The notes under the pieces were generated by a model. It was not told the origin of the DNA. It saw nothing but the letters and a program-made list of their open reading frames with translations, and ran no database searches. This document shows positions 45,003-54,237 of a stretch of 64,000 bases of DNA, piece after piece; within the stretch, counting starts at the first letter, position 1, and each line of letters begins with the position of its first letter. This DNA comes from Spirochaetaceae bacterium (GTDB lineage Bacteria; Spirochaetota; Leptospiria; Leptospirales; Leptonemataceae): assembly GCA_002730875.1 (NCBI GenBank), contig PCBI01000019.1, positions 248,001 to 312,000 of the forward strand, read 5' to 3'. A program made the translations under genes and the position numbers.

Positions 45003-47012
45003 TTAGGGATCCTGGCCCTCCGTCTGACGAGCAATATCCTCCAGCTCAGCGGCCGAGGGAAAGATGCGGTTCTGGTCCAATAAGAAATAGCTCAGATTCA
45101 GAAAGGCCCGACTGTTAAGATAGCTTTGCGGACAGTGCTTGCTCAGGTCCTCGCTGATCACATTGCAGGGACCGACACTTTCGTGGGGAGGTTCCAGGGT
45201 ATAGACCGTGCCAGGGCCCCCTTCCACGGATTGAATATAGAACAGGGGCTCTTCGATCCATCCGAATAAATTTCCGTAAGCAAAATACGCCGACCCTCCT
45301 TTTGATTTCATTAGATCTCGACCAAAGGAGGTGAAGTAGGCCTCTTTGCCAATGAAACCCAGGATAGTGGGAAACACATCCAATTGCGAAACAATATCGT
45401 CCCGAATGCCTGGCTGGATTTTGCCCGGTGCATACAGCAGCAATGGAACGTTGCGGTCTTCGTAGTAGTTCAGAAAGCGATGGTGGCTGTGGTCCGAAAC
45501 AAATACGAAAATCGTGTTGTCGAAATAAGGCGCCTTCTTTGCTTCCTCTATGAAATCATGAATGGCCCAATCTGCATAATGATACACGTTCAGATATTCA
45601 TGGTCCTGGACGGTTTCATCAAATATGTTGAAGCGCTCCTCCGGCGTATGATACGGGTAATGGGTTGTTACCGTGTGTACTGTGGCCAGAAAAGGCTGGT
45701 CTGCCGGTAGCTTCATCAGCTGTTCGTGCAGTAGTTGCAGGATCTTTCGGTCTTGAAAGCCCCAGCCGCCGGTGCCCTGTTTGAAACCCATCTTTTCGAT
45801 TTCTTCCTTACCGATCAGGGTTCTGAAACCCCAGTGGCTCATAATGGTTCGTTTATTGTTGAAATCCAAGTCGTTCCCGGACACAAAATACGTCTTGTAA
45901 CCCAGCTTCTGAGCCACTGTGCCCAGACCCGAAAAGCGATTGGTGATCTGCGGCGTTCGCACAGCCGTCAAGCCCGGGCGGTCCGGAACGCCACCGGCGA
46001 GGGCCATCAGTCCATTGGTGGTCCTTCCGCCGGGGGCGTAGAAGTGGGTGAAGAAGAGTCCCTGTTTTAGAAGTTCATTAAAATGGGGAGTCACAGGTTT
46101 ACCGTTCACCCGTCCATCGGTAATCGGCGAAATAAACTTTCCGGTCCATCCTTCCAGGATGATGACCATGATGTTTGGCGGTCTTCCTTCCCGGCTACCC
46201 TCTAGCTTACGCAACAACGGGTACTCATCGCTTACAAAGCTGGCTCCCGGGTAGTCGATGGCTTTGCGAACAACGTCAATGGCCTCTGCTACATCCATCT
46301 TGTGTCGTTCGGGAATAGACGTGCTTTTTAGATCTACGATGGCTGTATAAACTCCGTTAACAGCCAGAAGATTGATGAAGTGGTTCCTGGTGAAAACGGC
46401 ATCTGTTACACGAAGCGGGTTTATCTGGACCCCGCCGCGAATCCCTATCACAATCAACACCAGGGCCAGGACGAAACTGAACACAGGAGACTTCCACGTT
46501 CGACGGTCATGCTCGTAAGGGATCTTTCGTAGGACCCAGATCACAGCGGCCACAAAAGCGGATGTAAGTCCCAGACCGCCTATAACTGTAAACGGCGCAT
46601 TCTGAAAGGCCGCTCCCAGGATCACAAAGAGTTCGGTGCCCAGAAATGCATAGGCTTCGTAGCCAATGTGCTTGTTTGCGTTTTCGAAATAGATGATGTC
46701 TGCTACAAGAAGGATTACCTGAAAGAAAAGGATAAATGGCGGTAGATACACCCAGAGTATGCGATAGAGAGTGAATCGATTGAGATAGTGTATCATGGCC
46801 AACAGCGCAAACGGACCCATGATGATGCACACAGTGGATATGTCGAACCTGAGCCCCAGAAGGAAGGCCCATAGTACGTCTGTCCACGGACTCTGTCCCG
46901 CTCGATAGGAATAAATGAAAAAGAACAATAGTCGGTAGACCTGCAACAGGCCCAGGCTAATTAGCATGTAGCTCAGGATGAGTTTATAATTGTACGGCAG
47001 CCTCTTCCACAT
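45003..47012 (-). CDS. LtaS/MdoB-type sulfatase-fold phosphoglycerol transferase
   Basis: 669 residues: five membrane helices in the first 190 residues and an extracytoplasmic sulfatase-like domain (about 270-600). Visible metal/nucleophile elements: LEGWTGKF (Glu), GGRTTNGLMAL (nucleophile Thr), HTVTTHYPYHTP and FVSDHSHH (Asp, His). The family transfers phosphoglycerol or phosphoethanolamine to glycans or lipids. The acceptor in a spirochaete envelope is unknown. Monocistronic. Confidence 0.9.
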   Translation of the reverse strand: MWKRLPYNYKLILSYMLISLGLLQVYRLLFFFIYSYRAGQSPWTDVLWAFLLGLRFDISTVCIIMGPFALLAMIHYLNRFTLYRILWVYLPPFILFFQVILLVADIIYFENANKHIGYEAYAFLGTELFVILGAAFQNAPFTVIGGLGLTSAFVAAVIWVLRKIPYEHDRRTWKSPVFSFVLALVLIVIGIRGGVQINPLRVTDAVFTRNHFINLLAVNGVYTAIVDLKSTSIPERHKMDVAEAIDVVRKAIDYPGASFVSDEYPLLRKLEGSREGRPPNIMVIILEGWTGKFISPITDGRVNGKPVTPHFNELLKQGLFFTHFYAPGGRTTNGLMALAGGVPDRPGLTAVRTPQITNRFSGLGTVAQKLGYKTYFVSGNDLDFNNKRTIMSHWGFRTLIGKEEIEKMGFKQGTGGWGFQDRKILQLLHEQLMKLPADQPFLATVHTVTTHYPYHTPEERFNIFDETVQDHEYLNVYHYADWAIHDFIEEAKKAPYFDNTIFVFVSDHSHHRFLNYYEDRNVPLLLYAPGKIQPGIRDDIVSQLDVFPTILGFIGKEAYFTSFGRDLMKSKGGSAYFAYGNLFGWIEEPLFYIQSVEGGPGTVYTLEPPHESVGPCNVISEDLSKHCPQSYLNSRAFLNLSYFLLDQNRIFPSAAELEDIARQTEGQDP

Positions 47013-47207
47013 GGAATGAAGCTCCCACTGCGCTCTGCCGGGTCAAACGATTTGCAGAGCCCGCAGGCGACGGCATAGTCCCCGGGGAAACTCCCGAATT
47101 GACTTCGGAAACTGGCAGTGAGGTTACGTCGCAGTGAACTTGCCCGAAAAAAGTCCGTGGGGCCTGTTTTTCAGGCCCGGCTTGCCCCCCGGGGAACGAT
47201 TCTGATT

Positions 47208-47603
47208 TTACCGGGACTTCAAAGCCTCGATAACTTTTTGCAATCGCGCAGTTACCTCGTTGGCGATATCCATCAATGCCGGGTTGTTCACCGCTTTCAT
47301 CGACTCTATGGGATTAATGGCCGCCACCTCGGTTCCTCCGCCGTCGGCTTCCTGTACAATTACATTGCACGGTAGCATTGTACCGATTTTGTCTTCCAGA
47401 CTTAAAGCCTTGTGTGCGTAGGGCGGATTGCAGGCGCCCAGGATTCGGTACTTCCGGAAGTCTATACCCAGCTTCTCCTTCAGTTTATCCTGGATGTCTA
47501 TTTCAGAGATAATCCCAAAGCCTTCCGCTTTCAAGGCCTCGGTGACCACTTGAATGGATTCATCGAAATCCATATTCAGTCTTGCTGCAAAGTAATAGCT
47601 CAT
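47208..47603 (-). CDS. DUF302 family protein
   Basis: 131 residues, a single DUF302 domain: FDESIQVVTEALKAEGFGII, LGACNPPYAHKAL, MLPCNVIVQEADGG and INPIESMKAVNNP. AGGAG precedes ATG 47603. The function of DUF302 is not settled. Upstream in the 5' direction is a YceK-like lipoprotein gene end, 104 bases away. Confidence 0.92.
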   Translation of the reverse strand: MSYYFAARLNMDFDESIQVVTEALKAEGFGIISEIDIQDKLKEKLGIDFRKYRILGACNPPYAHKALSLEDKIGTMLPCNVIVQEADGGGTEVAAINPIESMKAVNNPALMDIANEVTARLQKVIEALKSR

Positions 47604-47707
47604 GTTTGCTCCTGAGGTAAAATACGTACACTGACAGTTTCAGTGAAATACCCATGGAGGGTATCGTCCAGCAATTCCACAACACCCGGAAGGGCTCGGT
47701 CCGCCGG

Positions 47708-48289
47708 TCATGGATCGGTTTCGGAAGCGCTTTCTTCTTGCGGGACGGCCGTGGCGCCATCGGAATCCTGATCTTGCGGCTCATCTGAGTCTACACCCAC
47801 GGCAGTCTCCTTCTGCGAGTTCTGGTCCGAGGGGGCATCGGTTGATTCGGGATTGTCCTTCGAGGTTGGTTGTGCCGTAGTCCGGTCATTTTCGCCTTTG
47901 CTTATTTGGGGATCGTCTTTGCGGGCAGGCTCTCCGCTTCGTTTTTCATCTGTGGATTGCGGCGATTCCTGTTCTCTGGAAAGAAAATAGGCGGGCAGGG
48001 TAATGGGAAGGAGGAGCGTATCGGCCAGAAGGCTAAATGGCAAGTCCACCAGGCCGCCTACAAAGGCGAGAAGGGCCAGCCCGCCACAGTCCAACGGCGA
48101 CTCCAGAACCGTTAGGCCGCCGTAGATCAAAAGAATGTTGATTTCTGTGCCGCCATAGACGGTAGGAGCTTCGTTGTTGGTGACCTCGGAAAGAAAACGA
48201 AGTGTTGTGGCACAGTTCAGGTTCGCGACCAGAATGAGCGTGGCTACCAGGAATACGAGCTGTCTATTACGGTGGAGGCGAATCATCAT
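47708..48289 (-). CDS. YceK/YidQ-like lipoprotein with acidic C-terminal tail
   Basis: 193 residues. Lipobox VANLNC (about Cys 26), then the short YceK core (VYGGTEINI, LDLPFSLLADTLLLPITLPAY-type block at about 83-102). Residues about 105-193 are an Asp/Glu/Ser/Gln-rich, probably disordered tail, roughly doubling the normal family length. The start overlaps the upstream gene's stop by four bases. Confidence 0.8.
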   Translation of the reverse strand: MMIRLHRNRQLVFLVATLILVANLNCATTLRFLSEVTNNEAPTVYGGTEINILLIYGGLTVLESPLDCGGLALLAFVGGLVDLPFSLLADTLLLPITLPAYFLSREQESPQSTDEKRSGEPARKDDPQISKGENDRTTAQPTSKDNPESTDAPSDQNSQKETAVGVDSDEPQDQDSDGATAVPQEESASETDP

Positions 48290-49122
48290 GAATCTTTCGC
48301 CGCCTGGTCACCTGGTATATACTTCTTTGGATTCAATGCAGACTTGAAGGATCGTCTGTAATCATCGTTGAACAAGGAACGATTGAAGTATTCGCCTTTC
48401 AGCGACAGCATTTCTCCGTGCCTCCAGCGATAAACCTCTCCAGTCTTCCTTTCTACGATTTGGCCGGAATGAATGGCTGTGCTTAGCTTTCGGATATTTC
48501 GTAGGATCTGCAGGTTCTGGAAATCTGCGGCCTTTTCCGGGTTGGCAAATTTGCATTCCATAAAGCGTGTAAAGAGCATGGCGTCGTGGAAGTACTCCGG
48601 AACGGTAATGATTCCGCTAACGCGAGTTATCTCAACCAGTTGTCGAACCAGATTCTTGAATACAAAGAGCACGCCCGAGCCCAGACCGGGATATTTCTGA
48701 CCGGGGTAAAGGTCTCGGGCTGCCGCCCTTATATTCTGGGTTAGAAACCAGTCTATGGAAATCAGGCGTACCGGACTGAGACCGACTATTGGATAATTAC
48801 CAATCTTCAACCGGAGAAAGAATAGGTCTTCGTCCGAGTCGCTCCGAATATGGATGCGGTTGTCATCCAGCGATCCGAACTCCACGATGGTCTTGAGATT
48901 GGAATAGCCTCGTTCGCCGAGCTCCTCTAGAAGTCCCAATTCGACCAGGAGCTCCCGTACTTCGGATTCCTTCAGATGACCCAGAAAAAGATCCGGCCGA
49001 TCCACGGAGCCTTCAATGCCCAGTTCGGAAACATCAATATCTTCGAAGGGTATGCTCTTTTCCGGATCGGGTTGCATGGCGGTTGTAAAAGCCATAATGA
49101 TTGCGCTGGTTCGGTTGCCCAT
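48286..49122 (-). CDS. hypothetical protein, 278 aa
   Basis: Start taken at ATG 49122 (MGNRTSAIIM); ATG 49095 is possible, and upstream sequence is not protein-like. Soluble, no signal. Blocks of alternating beta pattern (IVEFGSLDDNRIHIRSDSDE, LRLKIGNYPIVGLSPVRLIS) precede a helical half ending KYIPGDQ. I recognise no domain. It is coupled to the YceK-like lipoprotein gene. Confidence 0.65.
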   Translation of the reverse strand: MGNRTSAIIMAFTTAMQPDPEKSIPFEDIDVSELGIEGSVDRPDLFLGHLKESEVRELLVELGLLEELGERGYSNLKTIVEFGSLDDNRIHIRSDSDEDLFFLRLKIGNYPIVGLSPVRLISIDWFLTQNIRAAARDLYPGQKYPGLGSGVLFVFKNLVRQLVEITRVSGIITVPEYFHDAMLFTRFMECKFANPEKAADFQNLQILRNIRKLSTAIHSGQIVERKTGEVYRWRHGEMLSLKGEYFNRSLFNDDYRRSFKSALNPKKYIPGDQAAKDS

Positions 49123-49259
49123 AGAAAATTTCGGGGAATTATAGAACGCCTTGCCGAAAAAGGCTCGTGGAATTCGCGAATTAGCGTGCCATCGCAACGA
49201 CAGGGGTAATCTCGTCGGCTCGCTGGCGCAGGGCAGGTAACTCGACAACAGGTTGGATG

Positions 49260-50492
49260 CTAGATGTCCAGAAGCCTGGCGGCAAATCCTGCCGCGCTCA
49301 CTGCCTGCATTAGCTCATCTCTGTGGCTTCCATCCCTGGTCTCTATGGTCAAATCCAGGTCAGCGCTCTTGATGGAAAGCGCGGAAAAGACTCTGTGATG
49401 GGTTACATCGACTATGTTGCCTTCGTGGCGGGCGATGATTTCGCTGATCCGCGCCAATTCTCCAGGCACATCGGTGCTTTCTACTCGCATTCGAATAAGT
49501 CTTCCGTCTCGCGCCAGGCTACGGAGCATCACAAAGGCCAGGATTCGCTCATCAATGTTTCCGCCGCAGATAATTATCCCTATCTTTTTGTTGGTAAAGC
49601 GATGCGAGTAATCGCTATGTAAGAGGGCTCCCAGCGCTGCGGCGCCGGCTCCTTCCGCCACGGTCTTTTCCACGCTGGCAAGGAGAGCTACCGCTTTTTC
49701 AATTTCCGCTTCAGAGGCCAGTAGCACATCGCTAACGTTTCGTTTGATGATTTCCATTGTAAGCTGCCCGGGGGACTTTACAGCGATCCCTTCGGCAATG
49801 GTGGCTGCCCCGCGGGGCTCCAGGTTGGAGGAATAGAAGCGGTTGAAGGCGAAAGGGTACACCTCGGACTGAACGCCCAGAATCTCTATGTCCGGGTTCA
49901 ATGAGCGGGCAGCCACCGAAATACCGGAAATCAGGCCTCCGCCGCCAATCGGCACAACCAGCATGTCCAGGTCCGGTTCCTGCTGGAGCATTTCAAGGGC
50001 GATGGTTCCCTGACCGGCAATCACTTCGGGATCATCGTAGGGATGGACAAATACGAGATTTTCGCTCTCCATGCGCTGCCGGGCCACCGCATAGGACTCG
50101 TCCACATTGCTTCCGGCAAGCTCCACCGTCGCGCCAAAGGCCCGGGTGTGCCGCACTTTGTTGAGCGGGGTGTATCGGGGCATGATGATCGTGGCCGGAA
50201 TACCCAGACGCTGGCAATGGTAGGCCACTCCCTGCGCATGGTTTCCTGCAGACATGGCAATGACTCCCTGACGGCGCTCCTGGTCGGTCAGGGTAAGGAG
50301 CTTGTTCAGGGCCCCCCTTTCTTTGAATGAGGCTGTAAACTGATGGTTTTCAAACTTAAGCCACACCCGGGCCCCCACCAGATCCGAAAGTGTGCGCGAT
50401 AGCTGAAACGGCGTATTCAATATCGCACCGTGGATTCTCCTGGCCGCCGAATACACCGAATCGGGGCTTACTGTTTCGCTTGCATGTGGCAT
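49260..50492 (-). CDS. ilvA: threonine ammonia-lyase with ACT domain
   Basis: PLP-dependent dehydration of threonine to 2-oxobutanoate, first step of isoleucine synthesis. 410 residues: PLP Lys in SFKERGALNKL, MSAGNHAQGVAYH, Gly loop PIGGGGLISG, and a C-terminal ACT domain (about 325-405: MRVESTDVPGELARISEIIA). The short one-ACT form resembles TdcB/IlvA of many bacteria and could be feedback-regulated. Confidence 0.94.
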   Translation of the reverse strand: MPHASETVSPDSVYSAARRIHGAILNTPFQLSRTLSDLVGARVWLKFENHQFTASFKERGALNKLLTLTDQERRQGVIAMSAGNHAQGVAYHCQRLGIPATIIMPRYTPLNKVRHTRAFGATVELAGSNVDESYAVARQRMESENLVFVHPYDDPEVIAGQGTIALEMLQQEPDLDMLVVPIGGGGLISGISVAARSLNPDIEILGVQSEVYPFAFNRFYSSNLEPRGAATIAEGIAVKSPGQLTMEIIKRNVSDVLLASEAEIEKAVALLASVEKTVAEGAGAAALGALLHSDYSHRFTNKKIGIIICGGNIDERILAFVMLRSLARDGRLIRMRVESTDVPGELARISEIIARHEGNIVDVTHHRVFSALSIKSADLDLTIETRDGSHRDELMQAVSAAGFAARLLDI

Positions 50493-50655
50493 CAGTCAAA
50501 TATTGCTTTCCCGGTCCTGGTCTTCTTTTTCGCCGCAACGATGGGGCTTGCCTCCTGAATTTCTTTCAGGGAAATCTTGCAAACCGGCCTGAGCCCGGGT
50601 TTGCCTCGGCGGCGACAACGAAAGCCTGCTCATTCAGCGGCTCACTCGAGCGATT

Positions 50656-51516
50656 CTACTCTCCACTCAGATAGCGGTCCAGACTCGAATCAATCAGATG
50701 CATGTTTTTCTGCACTTCTTCGGGCCAGGCTGGTAGCGCTTTGTCTTCCCAGTACCAATCTCCCACTACGTTTAGGATGGGCGCAGTCTGGGAAAACAAA
50801 GCCTTCCTGACTCCGATCTGGAGATCCTCGGTTTCCAGGGGACGATAGGGCTTTTCAGACTTCGCCAGCGGCCCCAGGACTCGTTCTTCTTCAGCGGCGT
50901 TGACACGGGCGAAATAGTCTTTGAACTTCATGCCGGATTCTTTCCAGCCCTTGCGATACGGTTCCTGTTCCGGATACTTCCCGGAGGTTATCGCCTTTTG
51001 CGAAAGGATGGAAATTCCTCTTGCCGAATTGCTTACGAACATTCCGTATCGCACACACTTCAAGCGATCCGGATGCTTGAGAGTGAGCTGCTCCATGGTG
51101 ATCTTCGTATAGATCATGGGACCATAAAGCATCATGAGTGGCTCGAGCCACATGAACCCGGAAAACCAGAGTCCGATGTCCGGCCTTAGAAGCTCCATCA
51201 ATCTTAGCATGGGAATCACTGAAAACTTGAGGCTCTCTTGATACTCCGATTCCTCGGCGTACTGCACCGGTTTGCCTACAGGTCCGCGAGCGGGTACATA
51301 AACGATAGCTCTCAGTCGATCCGGTACAAACTCCGGTATGGATTCGATGCTTTCGGCCCGGGTCAAATCTATGTTGGGTATGGTTCGATCGGCGCCAGGT
51401 ACCGGCTCATCGCCCGAGGAAGTGGATATTATGATGGAATCCGCATCCTCTTTTCGAATAGCAGCGATGGATTGCTGCCCCAGTACTGCTTTTCCGCCAA
51501 TAACTAGATAATTCAT
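50656..51516 (-). CDS. NAD(P)-binding Rossmann-fold protein
   Basis: 286 residues with an N-terminal MNYLVIGGKAVLGQQSIAAI, a variant Rossmann dinucleotide site, and an SDR-like layout: AIVYVPARGP, then Tyr-x3-Lys in IYTKITMEQL. The second half is helical. Family beyond extended SDR is not recognised; substrate unknown. Starts 45 bases from a 7-bp stem GGTTAGC/GCTAACC (51546-51562) in its leader. Confidence 0.65.
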   Translation of the reverse strand: MNYLVIGGKAVLGQQSIAAIRKEDADSIIISTSSGDEPVPGADRTIPNIDLTRAESIESIPEFVPDRLRAIVYVPARGPVGKPVQYAEESEYQESLKFSVIPMLRLMELLRPDIGLWFSGFMWLEPLMMLYGPMIYTKITMEQLTLKHPDRLKCVRYGMFVSNSARGISILSQKAITSGKYPEQEPYRKGWKESGMKFKDYFARVNAAEEERVLGPLAKSEKPYRPLETEDLQIGVRKALFSQTAPILNVVGDWYWEDKALPAWPEEVQKNMHLIDSSLDRYLSGE

Positions 51517-51545
51517 TTACTCTTCCCGAACTGTTTTACAGAGCA

Positions 51546-51562
51546 GGTTAGCGGAGCTAACC
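51546..51562. other. stem-loop GGTTAGC-GGA-GCTAACC
   Basis: A perfect 7-bp stem with a 3-base loop lies 30 bases upstream of the Rossmann gene start. No T-run follows on either strand. Role unknown. Confidence 0.4.
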
Positions 51563-51812
51563 GGGCTGGCAACCAAATGCCGCTTTTATCATTCAGGCTA
51601 TAGAAAATCAGGGACAGACATTGATTCCCCAATACATGAAGAGTGAATTCTGAATCAGTGCAGGATAGGCGCGGAATTCGTCAGATGCCCTTGCATTCCA
51701 GGATGGAACGGTCTCCGCCTTCATTCTGTCTTCGGCGAGCGCGGCTGATGATCGTTGGCGAATCCTGGGCCGACTCCGCTGGACAGCGTCCCGGGGCTTG
51801 AGAAGTTCTGTC

Positions 51813-52434
51813 ATGGCTTTGTTGAATTCTGGAGAGTCGGTAAAAGAACAATTCCTGAGGTCTGTGCGTTCGGCCATCGAAAACAATGTAATAGATCCAG
51901 AGCAGCTACGGATGCTTGTGGTAAGTCCCACCGAGGACAGAAGCGCTCTGTCCGTTCACTTCAGCAACGAATACGAAGACTTCCTGGATCTAGAATATCT
52001 TGAAACGGACTCTATAGGACATATTGACATCTCTCCCTGGCTGGATGCCTGCGACAAGTTAGACCCGGCCAGTATTGCAGCGTTGAATAGTGCAGAACAG
52101 CTTCGCCTGGCTGAAATGCAGCAACGTTATCGGCAGACGCCGCCGGCGATTTCCATGGATACGATCCCGGAAGGCCCCTGGCGTCAGCGGCTGGAACTAC
52201 TACGTGAGGAAATGATTTCCGAAGTAGAGTCCGGCCTGAGCCATACCGTATTTCGAAAAGGCGGCTACGGAAGTACCGGATGAGGCCATGTACATTGCAA
52301 ACATCGCCGAATGTCATTACAAGACTGACAATGCTGAAAAGGCCCTTCAATACGCTATCAATGCCAGGGATAAGGGAGCCAAAAGCGAAATAATTCAAGA
52401 GATCCTGGAAAACAAAGGAAGGCGCCCTGTATAG
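51813..52434 (+). pseudogene. TPR-tail protein interrupted by a frameshift near 52240
   Basis: From ATG 51813 the frame encodes about 145 protein-like residues (FLDLEYLETDSIGHIDISPW, then LNSAEQLRLAEMQQRYRQTP) and ends at 52283 in a short non-protein-like tail. A +1 shift at about 52240-52255 gives a classical tetratricopeptide helix pair, YFEKAATEVPDEAMYIANIA then AEKALQYAINARDKGAKSEI, ending at TAG 52432-52434. The intact protein would have about 205 residues. Either the gene is broken, the reading is in error at one base, or frameshifting is used. The function is unknown; a TPR protein mediates binding. Confidence 0.65.
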
Positions 52435-52511
52435 TCCAGGGGCGACCTCCGCAATGGATGCCTCAATTTGACGCTACAATGATACTATGAAAAAGACTGA
52501 GGTTGTGTCTA

Positions 52512-53117
52512 TCAGCTTACGGCAATATCCAGAAGCAACCGTTGATTCAGATATCCCTGCAGCTGATCTCCGGAAGCTATTGGACCAACGCCTTCCGGGG
52601 TACCGGTGAAAATAAGGTCACCTTGTTCCAGGGAAAAGAAAGCCGAAGTGTGACTGATGATTTCTGCGAAAGAAAAGATCATATCCGATGAGACTCCGCT
52701 TTGAACCGTGCTTTCGTTTTTCTTAAGTTCCAGAGACAGGGGCCCTTCGTCCGACGAAAAAGAAACGAAGGTGCCCACAACGGCGGATCCATCGAATGCC
52801 TTGGCCTTTTCCCAGGGCAGTCCTTTTCGCTTGAGTTCGTTTTGTAGATCTCTGGCTGTTAGATCCAGACCCACGGTGCATTCCTGGATCAGCGAAAGTG
52901 CCTGCTCCCTGGAAACGTTCCTGGCCGGTCGCGCTAACTTCAGGACGATTTCGATTTCATGGTGCACATCCTGACTGAAAGCCGGCAATTGGATGAGCTC
53001 TCCCGCCGGAAGCAGTGCGGATTCTGGCTTCAGAAACACCACTGGTTCGTTCGGTAAATCGTTTCCAAGCTCCAGGGCATGTTTGCCGTAATTTCTACCT
53101 ATACAAATGCATTTCAT
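52512..53117 (-). CDS. fumarylacetoacetate hydrolase (FAHD1-like) family protein
   Basis: 201 residues, short FAH fold. Metal ligands fit HHEIEIVLKL (Glu, Glu) with a following Asp in GLDLTARDLQ; IFTGTPEGVGPI is the conserved loop. The family includes acylpyruvases and oxaloacetate decarboxylases. ATG 53117 gives the standard start (MKCICIGRNY). Confidence 0.9.
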   Translation of the reverse strand: MKCICIGRNYGKHALELGNDLPNEPVVFLKPESALLPAGELIQLPAFSQDVHHEIEIVLKLARPARNVSREQALSLIQECTVGLDLTARDLQNELKRKGLPWEKAKAFDGSAVVGTFVSFSSDEGPLSLELKKNESTVQSGVSSDMIFSFAEIISHTSAFFSLEQGDLIFTGTPEGVGPIASGDQLQGYLNQRLLLDIAVS

Positions 53118-53159
53118 CCAGGATAAGGAAATCTGTGCGGTTGCCCCGGGCCAGAACAA

Positions 53160-53303
53160 ATGCCCGGGAGCTCCGTAAATGATACTCGCTCAATTGCTCT
53201 TGGCACCAACGCGGCCTTCAGCGCTCCCTACAAAATAACCACGGATGGAAAGAGTTTGTCCATTGTCGACAGCGCAAACCATTCCATTCGAAAAGTAGAC
53301 TGA
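53160..53303 (+). pseudogene. NHL-repeat gene fragment (47 codons)
   Basis: An ATG at 53160 opens 47 codons encoding one NHL-type repeat: FSAPYKITTDGKSLSIVDSA then NHSIRKVD and stop. That pattern (FxxPxGIxxDGxxLYVxDxxNHxIRK) is unmistakable, but a full NHL propeller needs five or six repeats and nothing continues in any frame. I take it as the remnant of a deleted beta-propeller gene, or a sole repeat kept by chance. It starts 42 bases from the divergent FAH gene. Confidence 0.6.
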
Positions 53304-53598
53304 AGGGATTTACCTAAACCTTCTGCCAGAAAATGGAGCAAAAGTCTCAAAGTACCCCGGGGCCGGAGTGTATCGAATCGCACAATCCGGGCATCCCGGG
53401 GTAGCATGGTGATCCAGGAAATTGCGAAAATAACGTCGCCCAGCGCAAGAAATAATCACGCAGCTCTGGCCCGCCGGATTGCAAAACAGTATTTAGGATC
53501 CTTTGATGCCGTCCGCGATCCACGGAGACGTCTGCAAGCCGGGACAGCCTGGAGTGTCCCGGAGCGTCGCACAATTCTGAGCCTTTGTTCCCGGCTGC
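53304..53598. other. 295-bp spacer after the NHL fragment
   Basis: No gene, RNA or clear repeat is recognised. It is GC-rich with small palindromes (CCCCGGG near 53356, TCCCGGGG near 53394). Confidence 0.4.
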
Positions 53599-54237
53599 CT
53601 ATTCGGTTACCAATCGCTCTTCAAAGTGATAGGCTTCGAAGGCGCTCAGTTGTCCGGGAAAAGCGCTGTAGGCGAAATCAATCCGAAGGGTTTGCCTGGC
53701 TGCGATGTAATGGTAGGTCGCAAATAGTATTCCGGGGGTTCGTTGGTTTATGTAGACCCGCTTGAAAACGATTTCGGCCCCTGCCGCATCAATGGGACTT
53801 TGATGCAGACCGGTCTGCTCCACTTTATTGTATTTGGTGAGCGTCTTACGATACCAGCCCACCGGTTCTTCAATAGTATTGCCGTAGGGTTGGTTATAGA
53901 AGTCACCGGCCATGTACTGAAACCCGAGCTCTTTCAATCGAGTCTCATGGGCCCTGGATTGAAGAAAGATCGCCTCAACGACCCCGCCCTTGAATTGCGA
54001 AAAATCGACTTTGGCCCAGTTCCAGTTCGTTGTGAACCAGCTGATCTCCGTCGGGTTCTGACGATGAATTTCTGTATACCGGGGCGACGAGTAAAAGGAT
54101 GAGCCACTTATGCCGTGTTCTGGTTTTTGCAGTTCCTCAAGAGTATCGATGATGGCCGTGTGCCGGGCGTAGTTATCGGCTTCATGGGAGGAGCAAGATA
54201 AACCGACCGCAAAAGCTGCCAGTAGTACGAATCGCAT
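53599..54237 (-). CDS. hypothetical lipoprotein
   Basis: 212 residues from ATG 54237 (lipobox AVGLSC, Cys 15). The longer upstream frame is Arg/Pro-rich and runs into the repeat region, so it is rejected. The mature protein is rich in Tyr, Phe and Trp (ISWFTTNWNWAKVDFSQF; FQYMAGDFYNQPYGN), beta-like. No family is recognised. GAAGAAGG lies about 11 bases before the ATG. Confidence 0.7.
   Translation of the reverse strand: MRFVLLAAFAVGLSCSSHEADNYARHTAIIDTLEELQKPEHGISGSSFYSSPRYTEIHRQNPTEISWFTTNWNWAKVDFSQFKGGVVEAIFLQSRAHETRLKELGFQYMAGDFYNQPYGNTIEEPVGWYRKTLTKYNKVEQTGLHQSPIDAAGAEIVFKRVYINQRTPGILFATYHYIAARQTLRIDFAYSAFPGQLSAFEAYHFEERLVTE

Noticed and set aside
47157-47180. Hairpin GGCCTG-TTTTT-CAGGCC as a terminator
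   Set aside because: The T-run is in the loop and no T tail follows on either strand.
51608-51931. 107-codon minus ORF opposite the TPR gene
   Set aside because: Antisense to a protein-like frame, no ribosome site; plus frame is more convincing.
52487-52609. 40-codon plus ORF starting MKKTEVVSISL
   Set aside because: Mostly overlaps the 3' end of the convincing FAH-family gene on the other strand; no ribosome site.
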